Under the pieces are notes generated by a model, which did no database searches, was not told the DNA's origin, and saw only the letters and a program-made list of their open reading frames with translations. The translations under genes were made by a program, and so were the position numbers. A stretch of DNA of 64,000 bases from Massospora cicadina (lineage: Eukaryota; Entomophthoromycota; Entomophthoromycetes; Entomophthorales; Entomophthoraceae): positions 1 through 64,000 of the forward strand of contig JAKSZP010004214.1 in assembly GCA_022478985.1 (NCBI GenBank), written 5' to 3'. Shown here one piece after another: positions 45,530-56,703 of this stretch. Position 1 is the first letter of the stretch, and each line of letters starts with the position of its first letter.

Positions 45530-45756
45530 CTGTTTTTGCCAGCTTCAAAGCCCTTCCAGGATACCAGGTATTCTAGTCTTCTTTTAACATGGCGTGAGGC
45601 AACTATTTCTTCCACCTCCCACTCTGGCACCCCATCCATGAGATAGGACTCAGGAGTCTCTGGTGAGGGGCCCTCAAACAACATCAGTTTGCTCTCATGA
45701 AACACTGAGAAAATCAGGAATGAGGGGAGATCTAGCTGGTATGAGGCATGGCCCAC
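45490..45756 (-). CDS. Chromodomain of element D, intact
   Basis: 88 codons. EWEVEEIVASRHVKRRLEYL and VSWKGFEAGKNSWVP form a complete chromodomain with the aromatic residues that bind methylated histone H3. Upstream, FLIFSVFHESKLMLF is the chromoviral integrase-chromodomain linker (VFHxSxL). It is separated from integrase (45838-46821) by a short out-of-frame stretch. Confidence 0.88.
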   Translation of the reverse strand: MGHASYQLDLPSFLIFSVFHESKLMLFEGPSPETPESYLMDGVPEWEVEEIVASRHVKRRLEYLVSWKGFEAGKNSWVPHATVCMPKI

Positions 45757-45837
45757 CTTTCTGACAACGCGGTAGGGCCCAATCCTCTTTGGTCCCAGCT
45801 TCTTACATGGCTGCTTGATTGGGATATACTACAAGCA

Positions 45838-46821
45838 TCAAGCATAATGAGATCCCCTTCCTTGTATGCAGGACCCACTCGGCGCTTCCCATTTGGCATT
45901 CTCCTTATATACCTGCATAGACGCCTCCAAGCTTGTGGAAACCCCCTGGTGGACCTTCTTGATGGTCTTGGCAAAGTCCACCACCACTTCAACCTTTGAT
46001 CCACAGCTGGGCTCCATTTTAAAGGCGGGGTTAAAGCCATAGCTGGCAAAAAATGGGGGACAGCCGATCAAAGAGTGCAAGGTAATGTTGTAGCTAAACT
46101 GGGCCATGGGAAGATGAGAAGCCCAATCTGAATGATCTGCAGCGGTGTAACACCGCAGAAACTGTTCCAAGAACTGGTTCACTCGTTCAGTCTGCCCATC
46201 TGATTGGGGATGATAGGCAGTTGAATGGCAAGGGTGAATCTGAAGAGTTTTACACAACTCTTCCCAAAACATGAATATAAACTGGGTGCCCCAGTCACTG
46301 ATAATTTCTTGGGAAACCCCATGGAGCGCAAACACATGGATGATGAAAAGCCTATCCATCTCAGCTGCAGTTATGGTGGTTCTGAAAAGAATAAAGTGGG
46401 CAAACTTTGTGAACTGGTCCATCACTACCATGATGGCATCATAACCATCTGAGACTGGTAACTCCACAATGAAATCAACTGAGATGGAGGTCCAGGGCCC
46501 ATCAGCCTTTTTGACTGGTACCAACAACTCTGCTAAAGGTTGACAATTGGGTTTATTATGATTGCATACCAGACACTCCTTACAATACCAGCTCACCTGA
46601 GCTGGCAAGCCCTTCCAATTGTATGTGCGACGTATCAGCTCCAAGGTCTTTGCTTTCCCTGGATGACCAATGGTGATTCCATCATGATGGTCCCAAATGA
46701 TGTCCAGGCGCAGTGGGATAGCAGGTACCCAAAGGCGTCCCTGGAACCACACCATCTCATCCTTTACGTGATAGCCCCTGGATAGATCCTCTTGATTTGA
46801 AGCGCTCTTAGCAAGGACCAT
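45838..46821 (-). CDS. Integrase of element D, 327 open codons
   Basis: The HHCC zinc region reads DHHDGITIGHPGKAKTLELI and CKECLVC. The catalytic core has SVDFIVELP (Asp), IISDWGTQF (Asp) and YHPQSDGQTERVNQFLEQF (Glu), so all three acidic residues are present. The usual R of SDRGTQF is W, a C-to-T change. The frame is open across the core. Family role: inserts the DNA copy with a 5-bp stagger. It is the longest intact TE frame in the window. Confidence 0.93.
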   Translation of the reverse strand: MVLAKSASNQEDLSRGYHVKDEMVWFQGRLWVPAIPLRLDIIWDHHDGITIGHPGKAKTLELIRRTYNWKGLPAQVSWYCKECLVCNHNKPNCQPLAELLVPVKKADGPWTSISVDFIVELPVSDGYDAIMVVMDQFTKFAHFILFRTTITAAEMDRLFIIHVFALHGVSQEIISDWGTQFIFMFWEELCKTLQIHPCHSTAYHPQSDGQTERVNQFLEQFLRCYTAADHSDWASHLPMAQFSYNITLHSLIGCPPFFASYGFNPAFKMEPSCGSKVEVVVDFAKTIKKVHQGVSTSLEASMQVYKENAKWEAPSGSCIQGRGSHYA

Positions 46822-46875
46822 AGCATATTCACCTGACAGCGGCTAATAGAGGACGACCTTTCTGAACATACAATA

Positions 46876-47616
46876 TTACTCCACGATATCCAGAGGTGCA
46901 AGTGGTAGCCCGTTAGCCAGGGGAGAGGGAAGCAGTGACAGAATTTTACTTGGAGGGATCATAACCTGGGTGTTGTGCACCTCTACCTCCTTGAGGTCAG
47001 GGGCTAAAGCAGGGTTGTGGCTCAAAGCATCTTCCAAACCATTATCCTTACCCTTGGTGAACTCATATGTGAATGCAAATTGGACAAGGGTCTCATGCCA
47101 ACGGGTCTGGTGTGGGGTTAGGACATGAGGGGCGCGGTAGTACAGCAAGGCACAGTGATCTGTACGTACATGGAATGTTTGGGAAGAGCCATGCAAGTGG
47201 TGACGCCAATATGTCAGCACCTCCACCACTGCTAGTAACTCCTTATCATAAATGGCATAATTCAACTCATGCAGAGACATCTTCCTAGAAAAATATCTCA
47301 CTGGATGCTCTATCCCATCTTCGCCTACTTGTAATAAGGTGGCTGCTATGGTAAAGTTGGAGGCGTCAGTCAACACAATGAGCTCCTTTGAAGGGTCAAC
47401 ATGGCGAAGAACAGTCATGGACAACAGGGTGCACTTCACTTCTTGGAAAGCATTCTCCAAAGTGGGGGACCACTGAAGCACCTTGGCACCGCTAGCCTTG
47501 TATAGGGGAGCCGCCACCTCAGACAGATTGGGAGTGAACTGCTTGAGGAACGTGCACGTCCCCAAAAAGCTCCTTAATTCCTTAACTGAGGTGGGGGTAG
47601 GCCACTCACAAATCAC
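46876..47616 (-). CDS. RT connection and RNase H of element D, 246 open codons
   Basis: VKELRSFLGTCTFLKQFTP (RT thumb), then LIVLTDASNFTIAATLLQVG, YDKELLAVVEVLTYW and FHVRTDHCALLYY with D-E-D, and LEDALSHNPAL with the last Asp. All four RNase H acidic residues are present. A shift separates it from RT at 47613-47945. Confidence 0.92.
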   Translation of the reverse strand: MICEWPTPTSVKELRSFLGTCTFLKQFTPNLSEVAAPLYKASGAKVLQWSPTLENAFQEVKCTLLSMTVLRHVDPSKELIVLTDASNFTIAATLLQVGEDGIEHPVRYFSRKMSLHELNYAIYDKELLAVVEVLTYWRHHLHGSSQTFHVRTDHCALLYYRAPHVLTPHQTRWHETLVQFAFTYEFTKGKDNGLEDALSHNPALAPDLKEVEVHNTQVMIPPSKILSLLPSPLANGLPLAPLDIVE

Positions 47617-48209
47617 CTTCTCCTTGTCTGGATTATCATGCGTCCTTGGTCAAACATGACGTTGCCCAGAAATGTGACCTGGGATTTAAAATACTCACAC
47701 TTTGAAATTTTCAATGTAAGGCTGGCTGCCATTAACCGCTCCACCACCTGCCAAAGGTGTACTTCATGGGACTCCTGATCAGGGTAAAACACCAGGATAT
47801 CATCCATGTAGGCCACCGCGTATACCTCTAACAGGTCCCCCAACGCATCATCAATGCAGCGTTGGAAGATAGCAGGGACATTCTTTATCCCAAAGGGCAT
47901 TACCCAAAACTGAAAGATCCCTTTTCTGGTACAGAATGCGGTCAACCACTATTGTCCCTTTTTAATCTGGATCTGATTAAATGCATTGAGGCAATCCAGC
48001 TTGGAGAAGACCTTCGCCTTCTCCACATATAATGCAATCTGGGAATTCAAAGGGATGGGATGAAGGTCTGGTAAAGTAACGTTATTGAGGTTACCATAGT
48101 CTATGCAGGGGCATAAAGTACCATCAGACTTCTCCACAAAGAGTAGGGGGAGCATACAGAGGAGGTACGCTGAAAAATTGCACCTTTGGCCAACTGTTCC
48201 TTCACCCAC
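47613..48209 (-). pseudogene. Reverse transcriptase of element D, one stop
   Basis: KSDGTLCPCIDYGNLN, VFSKLDCLNAFNQI (motif A Asp present), TAG stop at about 47946-47948, then KGIFQFWVMPFGIKNVPAIF and AYMDDILVF (YMDD intact). Apart from the stop and the junction at its C-terminus all catalytic residues are kept, unlike A and C. Confidence 0.93.
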
Positions 48210-48244
48210 ACATTCAAGGCCTCTTGCTCCTGGACAGTTAATGG

Positions 48245-48865
48245 TTAAATGGGGGAAGATATATGCACCAGATCCACCATGAGCTTAAAGTCACAATCAA
48301 ACTCAGAGTGCTCAGGGAGTGTGTTGGCGGATGCTGCATCAAAAGAGGATTCCAAACCCTCCAAACAGGAAGGTAAGGAAAATCCCATGGAGGGGGGAAT
48401 CTTCAGCAAAGGAGCAAGATAGGTGGTGGGAACATTGGGCCAATGAGGTAATGGGCCCTGGACGTTATCCTCTGACAAGAGAACAATAAACTGGTGACCA
48501 TGAATCAAAGACAAAGATAGCGTTTTTTCTTTCAAATTAGTGCGGACATTAAACTTTCTCCACCACTCAACCCCCAACATAATGGGGAACAAGAGGTGCT
48601 TGTTAGCTTGTAAATGATTGACAAGAAGATAGGTGCCCACCTGGTAGTCCACCATCCCTATGAAGTTCAACGTAGGGATACCTTGAGAAGCTCCACCTCT
48701 AGCCATACCACCTGGTGAGTAACTCAACTCAAGGTATTCAGCCAGATCTTGGTCAATAAAATTACTGGTGGCACCAGTATCCACTAAAATGGTTGTGCTG
48801 AACTTTCCAAGAGAGGATGTAAGGGTAGCAGTCAAGAGGAAGTATCCAGAGTGAGATTTATTCAA
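48245..48865 (-). CDS. Aspartic protease of element D, intact DTGA
   Basis: 206 open codons. FSTTILVDTGATSNFIDQDL carries the active site near residue 28. HLLFPIMLGVEWWRKFNVRT is the conserved second half (LGxxWW). The C-terminal part is the linker to RT (FDCDFKLMVDLVHI). The start is at the ATG after a stop, so the upstream Gag-Pol junction is lost or elsewhere. Confidence 0.9.
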   Translation of the reverse strand: MNKSHSGYFLLTATLTSSLGKFSTTILVDTGATSNFIDQDLAEYLELSYSPGGMARGGASQGIPTLNFIGMVDYQVGTYLLVNHLQANKHLLFPIMLGVEWWRKFNVRTNLKEKTLSLSLIHGHQFIVLLSEDNVQGPLPHWPNVPTTYLAPLLKIPPSMGFSLPSCLEGLESSFDAASANTLPEHSEFDCDFKLMVDLVHISSPI

Positions 48866-49601
48866 AGCAGAAAATGCCCCAGTTCACCTAAAATTTCTTC
48901 TGGCTTGAGAAATCCATTAGTGTAGGTCTAGGAATCAAAAAAGGGGGAGTGATATTTGGCCACTCTTACTACTGAGGCCACATATCCCTCCATGCCTTCT
49001 GCAGGTGCATAAATGTTTTCATATAGTAGGCGCAGCTCTTTTTCAACTTCCCATGTGCTGCAAATCATGGAAGAGGTCAAACAAGGATTTTCTGGTGTGA
49101 TTCCATACACAGGAATGGGTTCAAGATCTAAACCATGAGAGGGAAAAATTGGTTCAGAGGTATATCCCAGGTTTTGTTATAGAAATGCGTTATTAGATGT
49201 GAATGACCTTGTCCCTTGAACCATGACGGAATGCACAACAATATACATGGCCAACACCCCCAGGCCCATCTTCACCAATTCCAATAATATCAGCTGAACA
49301 TGGGGGCAAAAGAAAACTCATTTATCTAAATTGACATTGAGAAATTCAGAATAATGTTGGGGAATCATGACCTTTGGACCTCAAAGTGTCTGAATCCACC
49401 AGGTACAAACATGAAGGGTGGATACTTTCCAATTGAAGACAACCAAAATAACGCCAAGTTGCTCCAACCTTTGGGAAAAAGAGGAAACAGCAGTGCAGCT
49501 AATGACAGCTGGAGCCCATAGCTGACAGCCACTGTTTCCACCTCAGAAAAGTTTCACACGGAAAAAGTTCATGCACATAAAAAATAATGTTGGTCAACTA
49601 A
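48866..49601 (-). pseudogene. Leader and gag remnant of element D
   Basis: Only 736 bp lie between the 5' LTR and protease, against about 1.1 kb in A and C. A short frame at 48928-49110 (EKELRLLYENIYAPAEGMEG) may be a Gag piece. No capsid or zinc-knuckle sequence is recognisable. Gag seems largely deleted, so the element would need Gag from another copy. Confidence 0.5.
49588..49599 (-). other. Primer binding site of element D, self-priming type
   Basis: On minus, TTAGTTGACCAACATT follows the 5' LTR. AGTTGACCAACA is the exact 12-base complement of the minus-strand segment TGTTGGTCAACT within the same LTR (plus 49986-49997). A TATA-like TTAAATAC lies about 27-30 bp before that segment, placing it at the transcript 5' end. 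In the 3' LTR the match has one mismatch. Confidence 0.7.
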
Positions 49602-50456
49602 TGTAAGGAGAGTGTCTATAACTCTCCTGTTCCCAGTGTGGCAGTGCGTGGTGCACCAGGACAATGCCAGGGAACTAGCCATTAGTGCTAATGCGATTAG
49701 AGCCCAGCAGAGGGTGCTGGAGCAATAATTACTTAGGCATATAATTGAGAATTTTATAATAAAAACCCATATAAGGGCAACGCGGTGCACATATAGGATG
49801 GGGCTAAGCAGCACAGGTTGGAGGGATCTTGGGTGGAAAAATGGTGCATGAGGGGAGAGCTGCATGGTACTTGCAATGGCAAGTGTAATGGAGCATGAGA
49901 CCTCCTCAAAGAGGTTTGCGCACAGGAGCGTTCAAAATATCATAAATTTAAAATAACTTAAAATGGGGTATAGGTTTATTTGGGAAGTTGACCAACAAGG
50001 ACTGTTGGTTGGAGAAAATGTATTTAAGTTTAAATGGGGGAATAAGGTTCATGCCGCAGTGGGCCCAAGCACCAACTCACAAATAGGGCGATACTGCCAT
50101 CTGAGTTGATGGAATAGGCCAAAACTGATGTCACTCAAGTGATTGATTAAAGTTGGATTTGACCTGAGCGCGTTATTTCAAAAATAGGACGGGTTTCAAA
50201 ACCCCACTCCTCAACTAACCAAAATAGAACCATCTGCATTCATTCAGTAAACTGTTTTTTAATGCCTGGCTTGATGTCAAGGGCTGGGCACTCAGCACCC
50301 CACTAGGACCAAACTGGGCATATTTTGCCCATACCCAGTGTTGGTCTAGGGTATGCCTAAGGTCAGGGAGGGACTGTAATTTCACCTTCTGGGCCTCCTG
50401 GCGCCCAGCCTTATCTTTGGGGTTGGTCCTCACTATTATGTCATGTTCATATGACA
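49602..50456 (-). repeat. 5' LTR of element D (855 bp)
   Basis: The plus strand runs from TGTAAGGAGAG to TTCATATGACA. It contains the TATA-like site (plus 50020-50027), the PBS-complementary segment (49986-49997), and a palindrome ACTTGC-AATG-GCAAGT at 49869-49884. The peptide frame 50215-50457 (LPDLRHTLDQHWV) is open. Confidence 0.92.
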
Positions 50457-50461
50457 ATTTG

Positions 50462-51300
50462 GTTAGGGTGGACTAAACCCCAGAGCTTTGCATCTGCTGC
50501 TTCCAGTAGAATGTTGGCTGCAAAATTAAAGAGTATTGGTGACATAGGGTTGCCTTGTCAGAGACCTTGCCTGACAGGGATTTTGTTGGTTACGCCATCT
50601 GTGACAATCACCTTAATTACCAGGCCTGAGTACAGCATCATTATCCATGCTCAAAAAGTGTTGGTGATACTGACTGCCTTTAGTGCCTCATGAAGGAATG
50701 ACTATGCTACTCAGTTATATGCCTTTTCCATGTCAAAGAACATAAGGTACCCCTATTTAATGCCTCTTGCATCCTGAAGTAGCTCTGGACTTAACCAATG
50801 CTGTCCCATATACTATGGCCTTTGACGAAGCCATTCTGGGCATTATGGAGCGTGCGCAGTGCTGTTGCCATCAGTCAATTAGATAGTATGCATGTGAGCA
50901 GTTTATAATCAGCGTTCAATAGTGCAATTGGGTGCCAGTTCCAAAGTTGGCATCTGAGGCCCTTTTTGTACAGAAGTACGATTTGGGTCTCTTGGCCTCC
51001 CAGAATTTTCTGACCATTTTGCAAAAAGTGGTTAAAAAGGGCTTTGAGCTCCAGCACAATGCAGTCTTAGAATATGCTGTATAATTCTACACACATAATG
51101 TCAGGGCCTGGTGCATTCATTCTTGGTGACTCCTTTAGTGTCCTCTTAACTTCATCAATAGAGATTTTAGAAGATAGCTTGGTGACATCTTCTGGTGTAC
51201 AGCCCCAGTGCCAGCTTGGCCAGGTCAATAAGGGCTTTTGTCACCAATTTGCTCATTTCTCGTTGTCAGAAAAGATCACCATAAAAATGCTTGACCTTGC
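50462..51300 (-). pseudogene. LINE reverse transcriptase, N-terminal part
   Basis: IVLLYKKG, NWHPIALLNADYKLLTCIL (50875-51057), then FFDMEKAYN (motif A) and QGNPMSPILFNF near 50560. In-frame TGA codons stand where W or R is expected (AYN.VA.SFL; QGL.QGNP). Element D inserted between this part and the FxDD box at 44450. Confidence 0.9.
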
Positions 51301-51699
51301 GCTTGATTAATCAGGGTCTGTTGATACTTCCCCTTCCGCTGTCTCCACTTCCCATACTCTAGCCCTGGTTCAAATTTCCTTGAGGTGTTTCAGGCCCTCT
51401 TTGATCATCGTCCTTGCTAGGCTCTGATTTTGGTAAGTCACATTGGTCCATCTCTCTGAGTCTTGCTTCATCATTATGGCCCAATACTTTTTGTGTGTTG
51501 TTCAATACTCACTCCACCAGTCCTCACTGTCCTGCCAGGTGAGCCTCAGCCTTTCTAATTTAGACTTCAGCTGCTTCACAGTGGCAGTTCACTTGTAGGA
51601 GGTCACTTTTTTGAACTTCATACTATCATGCTTCATTTTTGCTTTGATATGGGTCCATCATTCTAGTGGGTCCAACTCCGGGTGGTTGTCCAGATATGC

Positions 51700-52400
51700 T
51701 ACCAGTTAATCCAGTCCAGCATCAATCTTTCAGCGCCATTCCCCATCCCTCAGCGTGGCTGGTGCAAGTTGCCACTCGCAGTTCCTTGGAGGTTCATAAA
51801 GGTTATTATCCATGTGGATGACCATGTGGTCACTTTTAGCATTTATGCTAACCTCGCTGTTGGACGTCATCAGCTTAAGATCCAATGACACTAGGATGTA
51901 GTCTAAATGTGATTCTGACAGTGGGAATCCAGCGGCATCATATGACACCACATTAAGTTGGCTAGGTCATTGTCCTCTTTGTCAATTGTTAGGCACATCC
52001 CTGATTTGACTAGGTAATTGAGCATCACATTGGCCTTACTGTTGGGACGTTCTCTCGTCATGAACATATCCCAGCTCACATTCATCCAACAGTTCAGGTC
52101 TCCTGCTATTATGTTCATCACTTCAGATGGCACTTTCACTAAGAATTCCCAAAAAGTACAGTTTTTTTGGTGCTTTGGTGGGGGTTAGACTGCTACCACT
52201 CATATGCTCCTACCAGTTTCTCTGTTTGTAGCCATTGTTATCAAGATCCTACTGGCATGAGTTTCTTCTATGAATTCCAGGTCTATTTTCTTGTCCATTG
52301 TGACAATCACCACATGGTCCATCTATAGAGCTTGGTAGCCTATTTGGCAGGACCACTGGTGGTTTTTTGCGTCACAGCTTGAGCTTGGCACCATTTTCTT
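51700..52400 (-). pseudogene. LINE EEP-type endonuclease
   Basis: IIAGDLNCWMNVSW (GDLN at 52092-52103), SHLDYILVSLDLKLM and KSDHMVIHMD (SDH at 51826-51834) are the conserved exonuclease-endonuclease-phosphatase motifs of L1/Tad-clade elements. This enzyme nicks target DNA for primed reverse transcription. The N-terminal part is in broken frames. Confidence 0.88.
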
Positions 52401-52599
52401 TTGGTTACCAGCTTGTGTTTTTAAAATAAAAATTAGGTCAATATTATTAGTTTTTTAAATGGTGCATCTTTCTCCTCCTTGTTTGTATACTCTCCATCCC
52501 CTGAGCATTTATGGTCACTATCCTCATTTCTGGCTGCCTGACCCCTGGGTATGAGGTTTAGCGTTGTCTGGGTTGTGGATCAATTCATGTACTGAGGTC

Positions 52600-55500
52600 T
52601 GGTTGGTAGATGATGGTGGCGTTGATGGTTGGCGGGGTGTATTATTTGGTTTTTGGGGTTGGTTGGTTGGATGGGACTGGTATTATATTCCCAGGCATCC
52701 TGTGTACTGGGAATTTGGTCACCATCCCTGTCTCCATGTTGATGGATAATGGGGATGGTTTTATGATTGGGTCCAGGTGTCCCTTGTCCCCTGCTGGCAG
52801 AGTGGCAGATTCCTCCTCATCCATCGGTCAGATTTGCACCCCTTCATTCAATTTAGCAGCAGAACTCAATTTTTAGTCAGTGATTGTCTGGCCAACTTTG
52901 TCAATTTTGTCACTCCTGCTGATTTTTTGCCAGTCACCTCAGGTTTATTTGCCAATGACTTCCAATTTGATTTAGTATTTGCTTTCATCTTGTTGGTCTT
53001 TGATTTCAATTTGCTGGCTTCCTGCATCCATCCTTGCTTGGGAGACTTCTTCAGGTTCACCTTCTGCCATCTTTCCTCCTTGCAGACCATCCATTCCACT
53101 TGGGTTGAACATTGCTCTGTTGGTCTGTGGTCAGTTCCCTCATCCATTGCATAAGATTTGGGGTTTGGATTTATAAATGGTTCATCATCTGCTTTGGGTC
53201 ACTTTACCACTTCTCATTCCTATGCTTCTCTATGTGCCAGGTCCAATTCTTGTTGCTGGCGTTTCATATCCGCTACCTCCATTAGGTTGTGTGGGATCCA
53301 TTCTCTGGCTTTTGGGTGGAGGAAAGTCTTGGTACCAACCTTGGTGGTCCCCCCAATGGGGTCATATTTATATTCCTAGGTAGTTTTACCTTTACAATGG
53401 CGGCATTGAGCCATTGTGTGGCCAGTCTGGTAACAAAACCAGAACACTTGTTTGGCATTCTCCTGTTTGATGTATACTACCCTGTCAAGGCTGAGCAGGC
53501 AGATGAATTGGGGTAGAGCAATTTTTGTTCAGTTTCATCCAGGGTGCTGGTTTGTACAGCGCTTCCACTGTCCAAGGGCGGAGGCACTTCACGATGTAAT
53601 TGCCACCAGCTTGCTGAAAATTCTTGTACTTCCCCATAGTATGACAATCTGGTCCAGATCACTTTGTGCACCCACTCCCATTGGTGATTGGTGGGGAGAT
53701 TCTGAAAGGTTACTCATCTTGCAGCTTGGTTGGCATATCTGGTTGGCTCAATTCACAGATAAATCCACTTGTAATTGATGCTAATTTTGAGGTGTTTCTT
53801 GCGGTTCAATTCACCTGGAATTTGCTATATCTATATAGCCTCATTTGGGTACCCAGTGGTGATCAAAGTCCCTCCAGCTAGAACTTTGTCAAGTTTCTAA
53901 TAAATCAACATTATCAGGTTGGACCATTCCTCCTCCTCCACTAGTTGCAGGTGGATTCAGATAGCATCTTTTAGGTAGGAATTTGGTGCCTGGTGGTCTG
54001 TAAAGCTCCCACTGATCAACTGATGGATGTACTCAATGTGGCTCCCTGCTCCATTCCAGGTGTTGTCTTCAGTATGCGCTGTCACAGTGCTGTAGGATTT
54101 GGCTTTCGCGCTTGGTTTGGGTACTTTGGTGGGGGGTTTTCCCTTCAAAATCCAGCTTACCAATTCATTAAGGCTGAACCCCCAGTTGAGGAATGCTTCA
54201 ATCTGGTGAATGCTGATACCTTGGCAGCTGATACGTTTAGCTATTTGCGCTCTGATCTCGAGGCTCTGCCACTCTAGGGCATCCGTCAGCAAGAACCCCA
54301 GTTGGTACCACTTGAGGGTGGATTCCAGGCTGCATGTTAGGTGGAGGTATTTTTAAAGGACCTCCAGCGTAATCAAGCTACACTGGCACCAGTCCCTTAC
54401 TGTGACACTATTCCAGCCCCCATCTGTAAATACTCATGCCATGGCTGCTGGAACACCTGCTTCACTCCATTGGAATGCTTCAGAGGGGTGAAACCTTTGG
54501 TGGCATATGGGGCCACTAGCATCAGTTCTGGGAAGTATTGCTTCCAATCCTGGATAGTTTTGATGCAGATCCCCGCTTTGAGCCATTCTCAGCCCAAGTC
54601 TGTGGTCATGACCCCTTTCATCACCATTGCCACCTGTGGTGAAATCTCATGTTCCATCCACAGTTGAGCTGATTCAGGGGTGAAACCTGCTGCATCCCAG
54701 TCTGCAGCTTTGGTGATTGTTGCGGTATTGTGCCAGATTTTCCATTTTTTGAACAGGAATGGTTGGCCTCTAAGCGTTTCATGAATCAGTTTAGTCACCC
54801 CCAGCTCTGCCCATTTGCACACTAGGTCCATAATGTCCCCCGCTTGGAACCAGTATTTCATCTCCATTGGTGTGAATCCATTGGCAGACTAGTTGATGGC
54901 CTCTTCTGGTGACAAATCCTGGAAAGGTCCCCACTCCACTTCTTTTTCTTTGTCCAGCCCGCTTTCATCAGGTCAGATGCAGTGGCTGGTGGAATTCAGG
55001 TGTACAACCAGTGTAAGGCCTCAGTGGCCTTGAACCTTGCCATGATCCATGGTAGTGCCTCCTCTGAGGAGAATGTGGTATTATACCATTCCAGTGCCAT
55101 GTCCACTGAAATAATGTGTCAGGCCCATTTGAGAGCAGTTGAGGCATTTGGGAATCATTTCACATAACTGGCTAAATCTATTGGGTTGGGGCCTGAGCTT
55201 CTGATGACTTGGGTGTATCATGCTGTAATGCCTGCCTTGTTATACTCCATCACATTTAAAAGGTCGATGACAGCCTCCATCCAGGCCTTTTTGTCCACCA
55301 GTTTTAAATCTTTGCAGATTGTGGCCTCAATCACCTTGTTCTCTACAGGATTTTCATCCATTCCAGGGCATCTTCAGTCTGAACTTGTGACGCTTTGAAT
55401 AGTACTGCCATGTTGATCGAGATTTGGGTGTTGAGCCAGCATTTGGCCACTCTGGTGGAAAACTTGTGGTCTCACCACATAGCCATAATGGCTGGTTTGA

Positions 55501-56703
55501 TACCTTTGGAGACCCACTGAGTTGCCGTAGAGTATGGGAACTGGAAGGCCTCCCATTGTTTGATCTCACAGGTGGACATGCCTCAGTGCACCAACATGTC
55601 TGACTGGATTGGGGTATATTTTACTGGGGCCCTGGCTGCTGACTTGACTGCTGTCAGTGTTTCAGCCCCTTCTGATAGTACTTTTAGTTTTTTTGCCAAA
55701 TTTTCTCGAGTGTCCAATCCCTCAGATTCAGTCCCCAATATAGCTTCACCCCCATTGGGTTGGTCCCCAATGGTTCATATTGGTTAGGCAATTGGCTCTG
55801 TGCTAATCTAATCCTCTTTGATGGCTTATAATTGTCAGGGTTTGTTCCTGATTGTCCATTTGGGATTTGCTGTCAATTCATGGTTGAGCTATAGCCCCCT
55901 GTCAATATAAATTTGTCAGGGAATGTGCCCAATGTTGTTTCCGGGGATCACGCCCAACAATTTTCTATTGTCACCAAATCAATTTTGGTCAGGGGACCAC
56001 TTGCCCCCTGACTGGGCCTTGTCAGAACTGGTGCTGACTTCTTCTTCACTCAAATACCCCAAGCAGATTTGTTAAGTTTCTCCATGTCAGCAGAAAACTT
56101 TTTATAGCTTTGCTCTGTTGGTTTGAGCTGCTGATTTTCGTTAATCAAATCTGAGTTGGTTTCAGATCCAACCAATACTTTGTTCAGGTTTTTTGTTATT
56201 TACACAAAAATTTTCTCACCTTGCAAGGCCCCAATCCCCTCTACTGGTTGAGGTTTAGTGGGGAATATTCCTGACACCACTGTTCTCAGTGTCAGGCCTC
56301 GCTCCCCAAAGGTGTCTCTTGTTGTCTGGTTGTCAGTGGTCACCAATCCTAGGGAGTTGACCCTGTTATCTGCACTAGTCACAAGGGCACCGTGACCCTT
56401 TGACACATTTGCATATTTCATCATTGTTCATGTCATCAAATTGTTACTTGACATACATGGGTTGTATTGCCCTTCTCCATTATTAGTCATGTGGGGGCTT
56501 GGGCCAGCGGGAAGTTTGTTAGATGGTACATCCATCATAGCATCCTTTATATTATTATTGTTATTTAATATTGGCACAGGCAAGTCATCCATTTCTATGT
56601 GCTGCGCACAGATGAACAGATTGACTTCCCTATGCTTAGGTGGTTGGCCATGGTTTACTGCTCTATAATTGCAGTGCGCACTGGCAGTTGGTTGCTCTCT
56701 CAA
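52600..56703 (-). pseudogene. LINE ORF1 with zinc knuckle and W/G helical repeats
   Basis: It probably starts at ATG 56703 (MREQPTASAHCNYRAVNHGQ); an early stop follows at 56428. A CCHC-like knuckle FCYQTGHTMAQC sits at about 53402-53447; the first Cys of CX2C is Phe (TTC for TGC). Between 53950 and 55560 the frame has many repeats of the kind WxxAGFTPESAQLW, WAELGVTKLIHETL and GFSLNELVSWI. Frames are interrupted throughout. ORF1 proteins bind the element RNA. Confidence 0.65.

Larger units (their letters stand above)
44489..50456 (-). mobile_element. Gypsy element D: chromovirus-type, best preserved pol, little gag
   Basis: LTRs lie at 44489-45342 and 49602-50456. The 5-bp TSD is ATTTG at 44484-44488 and 50457-50461. 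Read on minus: self-priming PBS, a 0.74-kb leader/gag remnant, protease, RT, RNase H, integrase, chromodomain, PPT. Protease DTGA, RT aspartates, and integrase D, D, E are all present, though the frame is broken by a few stops and shifts. The two LTRs differ at roughly one base in ten by eye, so it is not recent. Confidence 0.95.
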
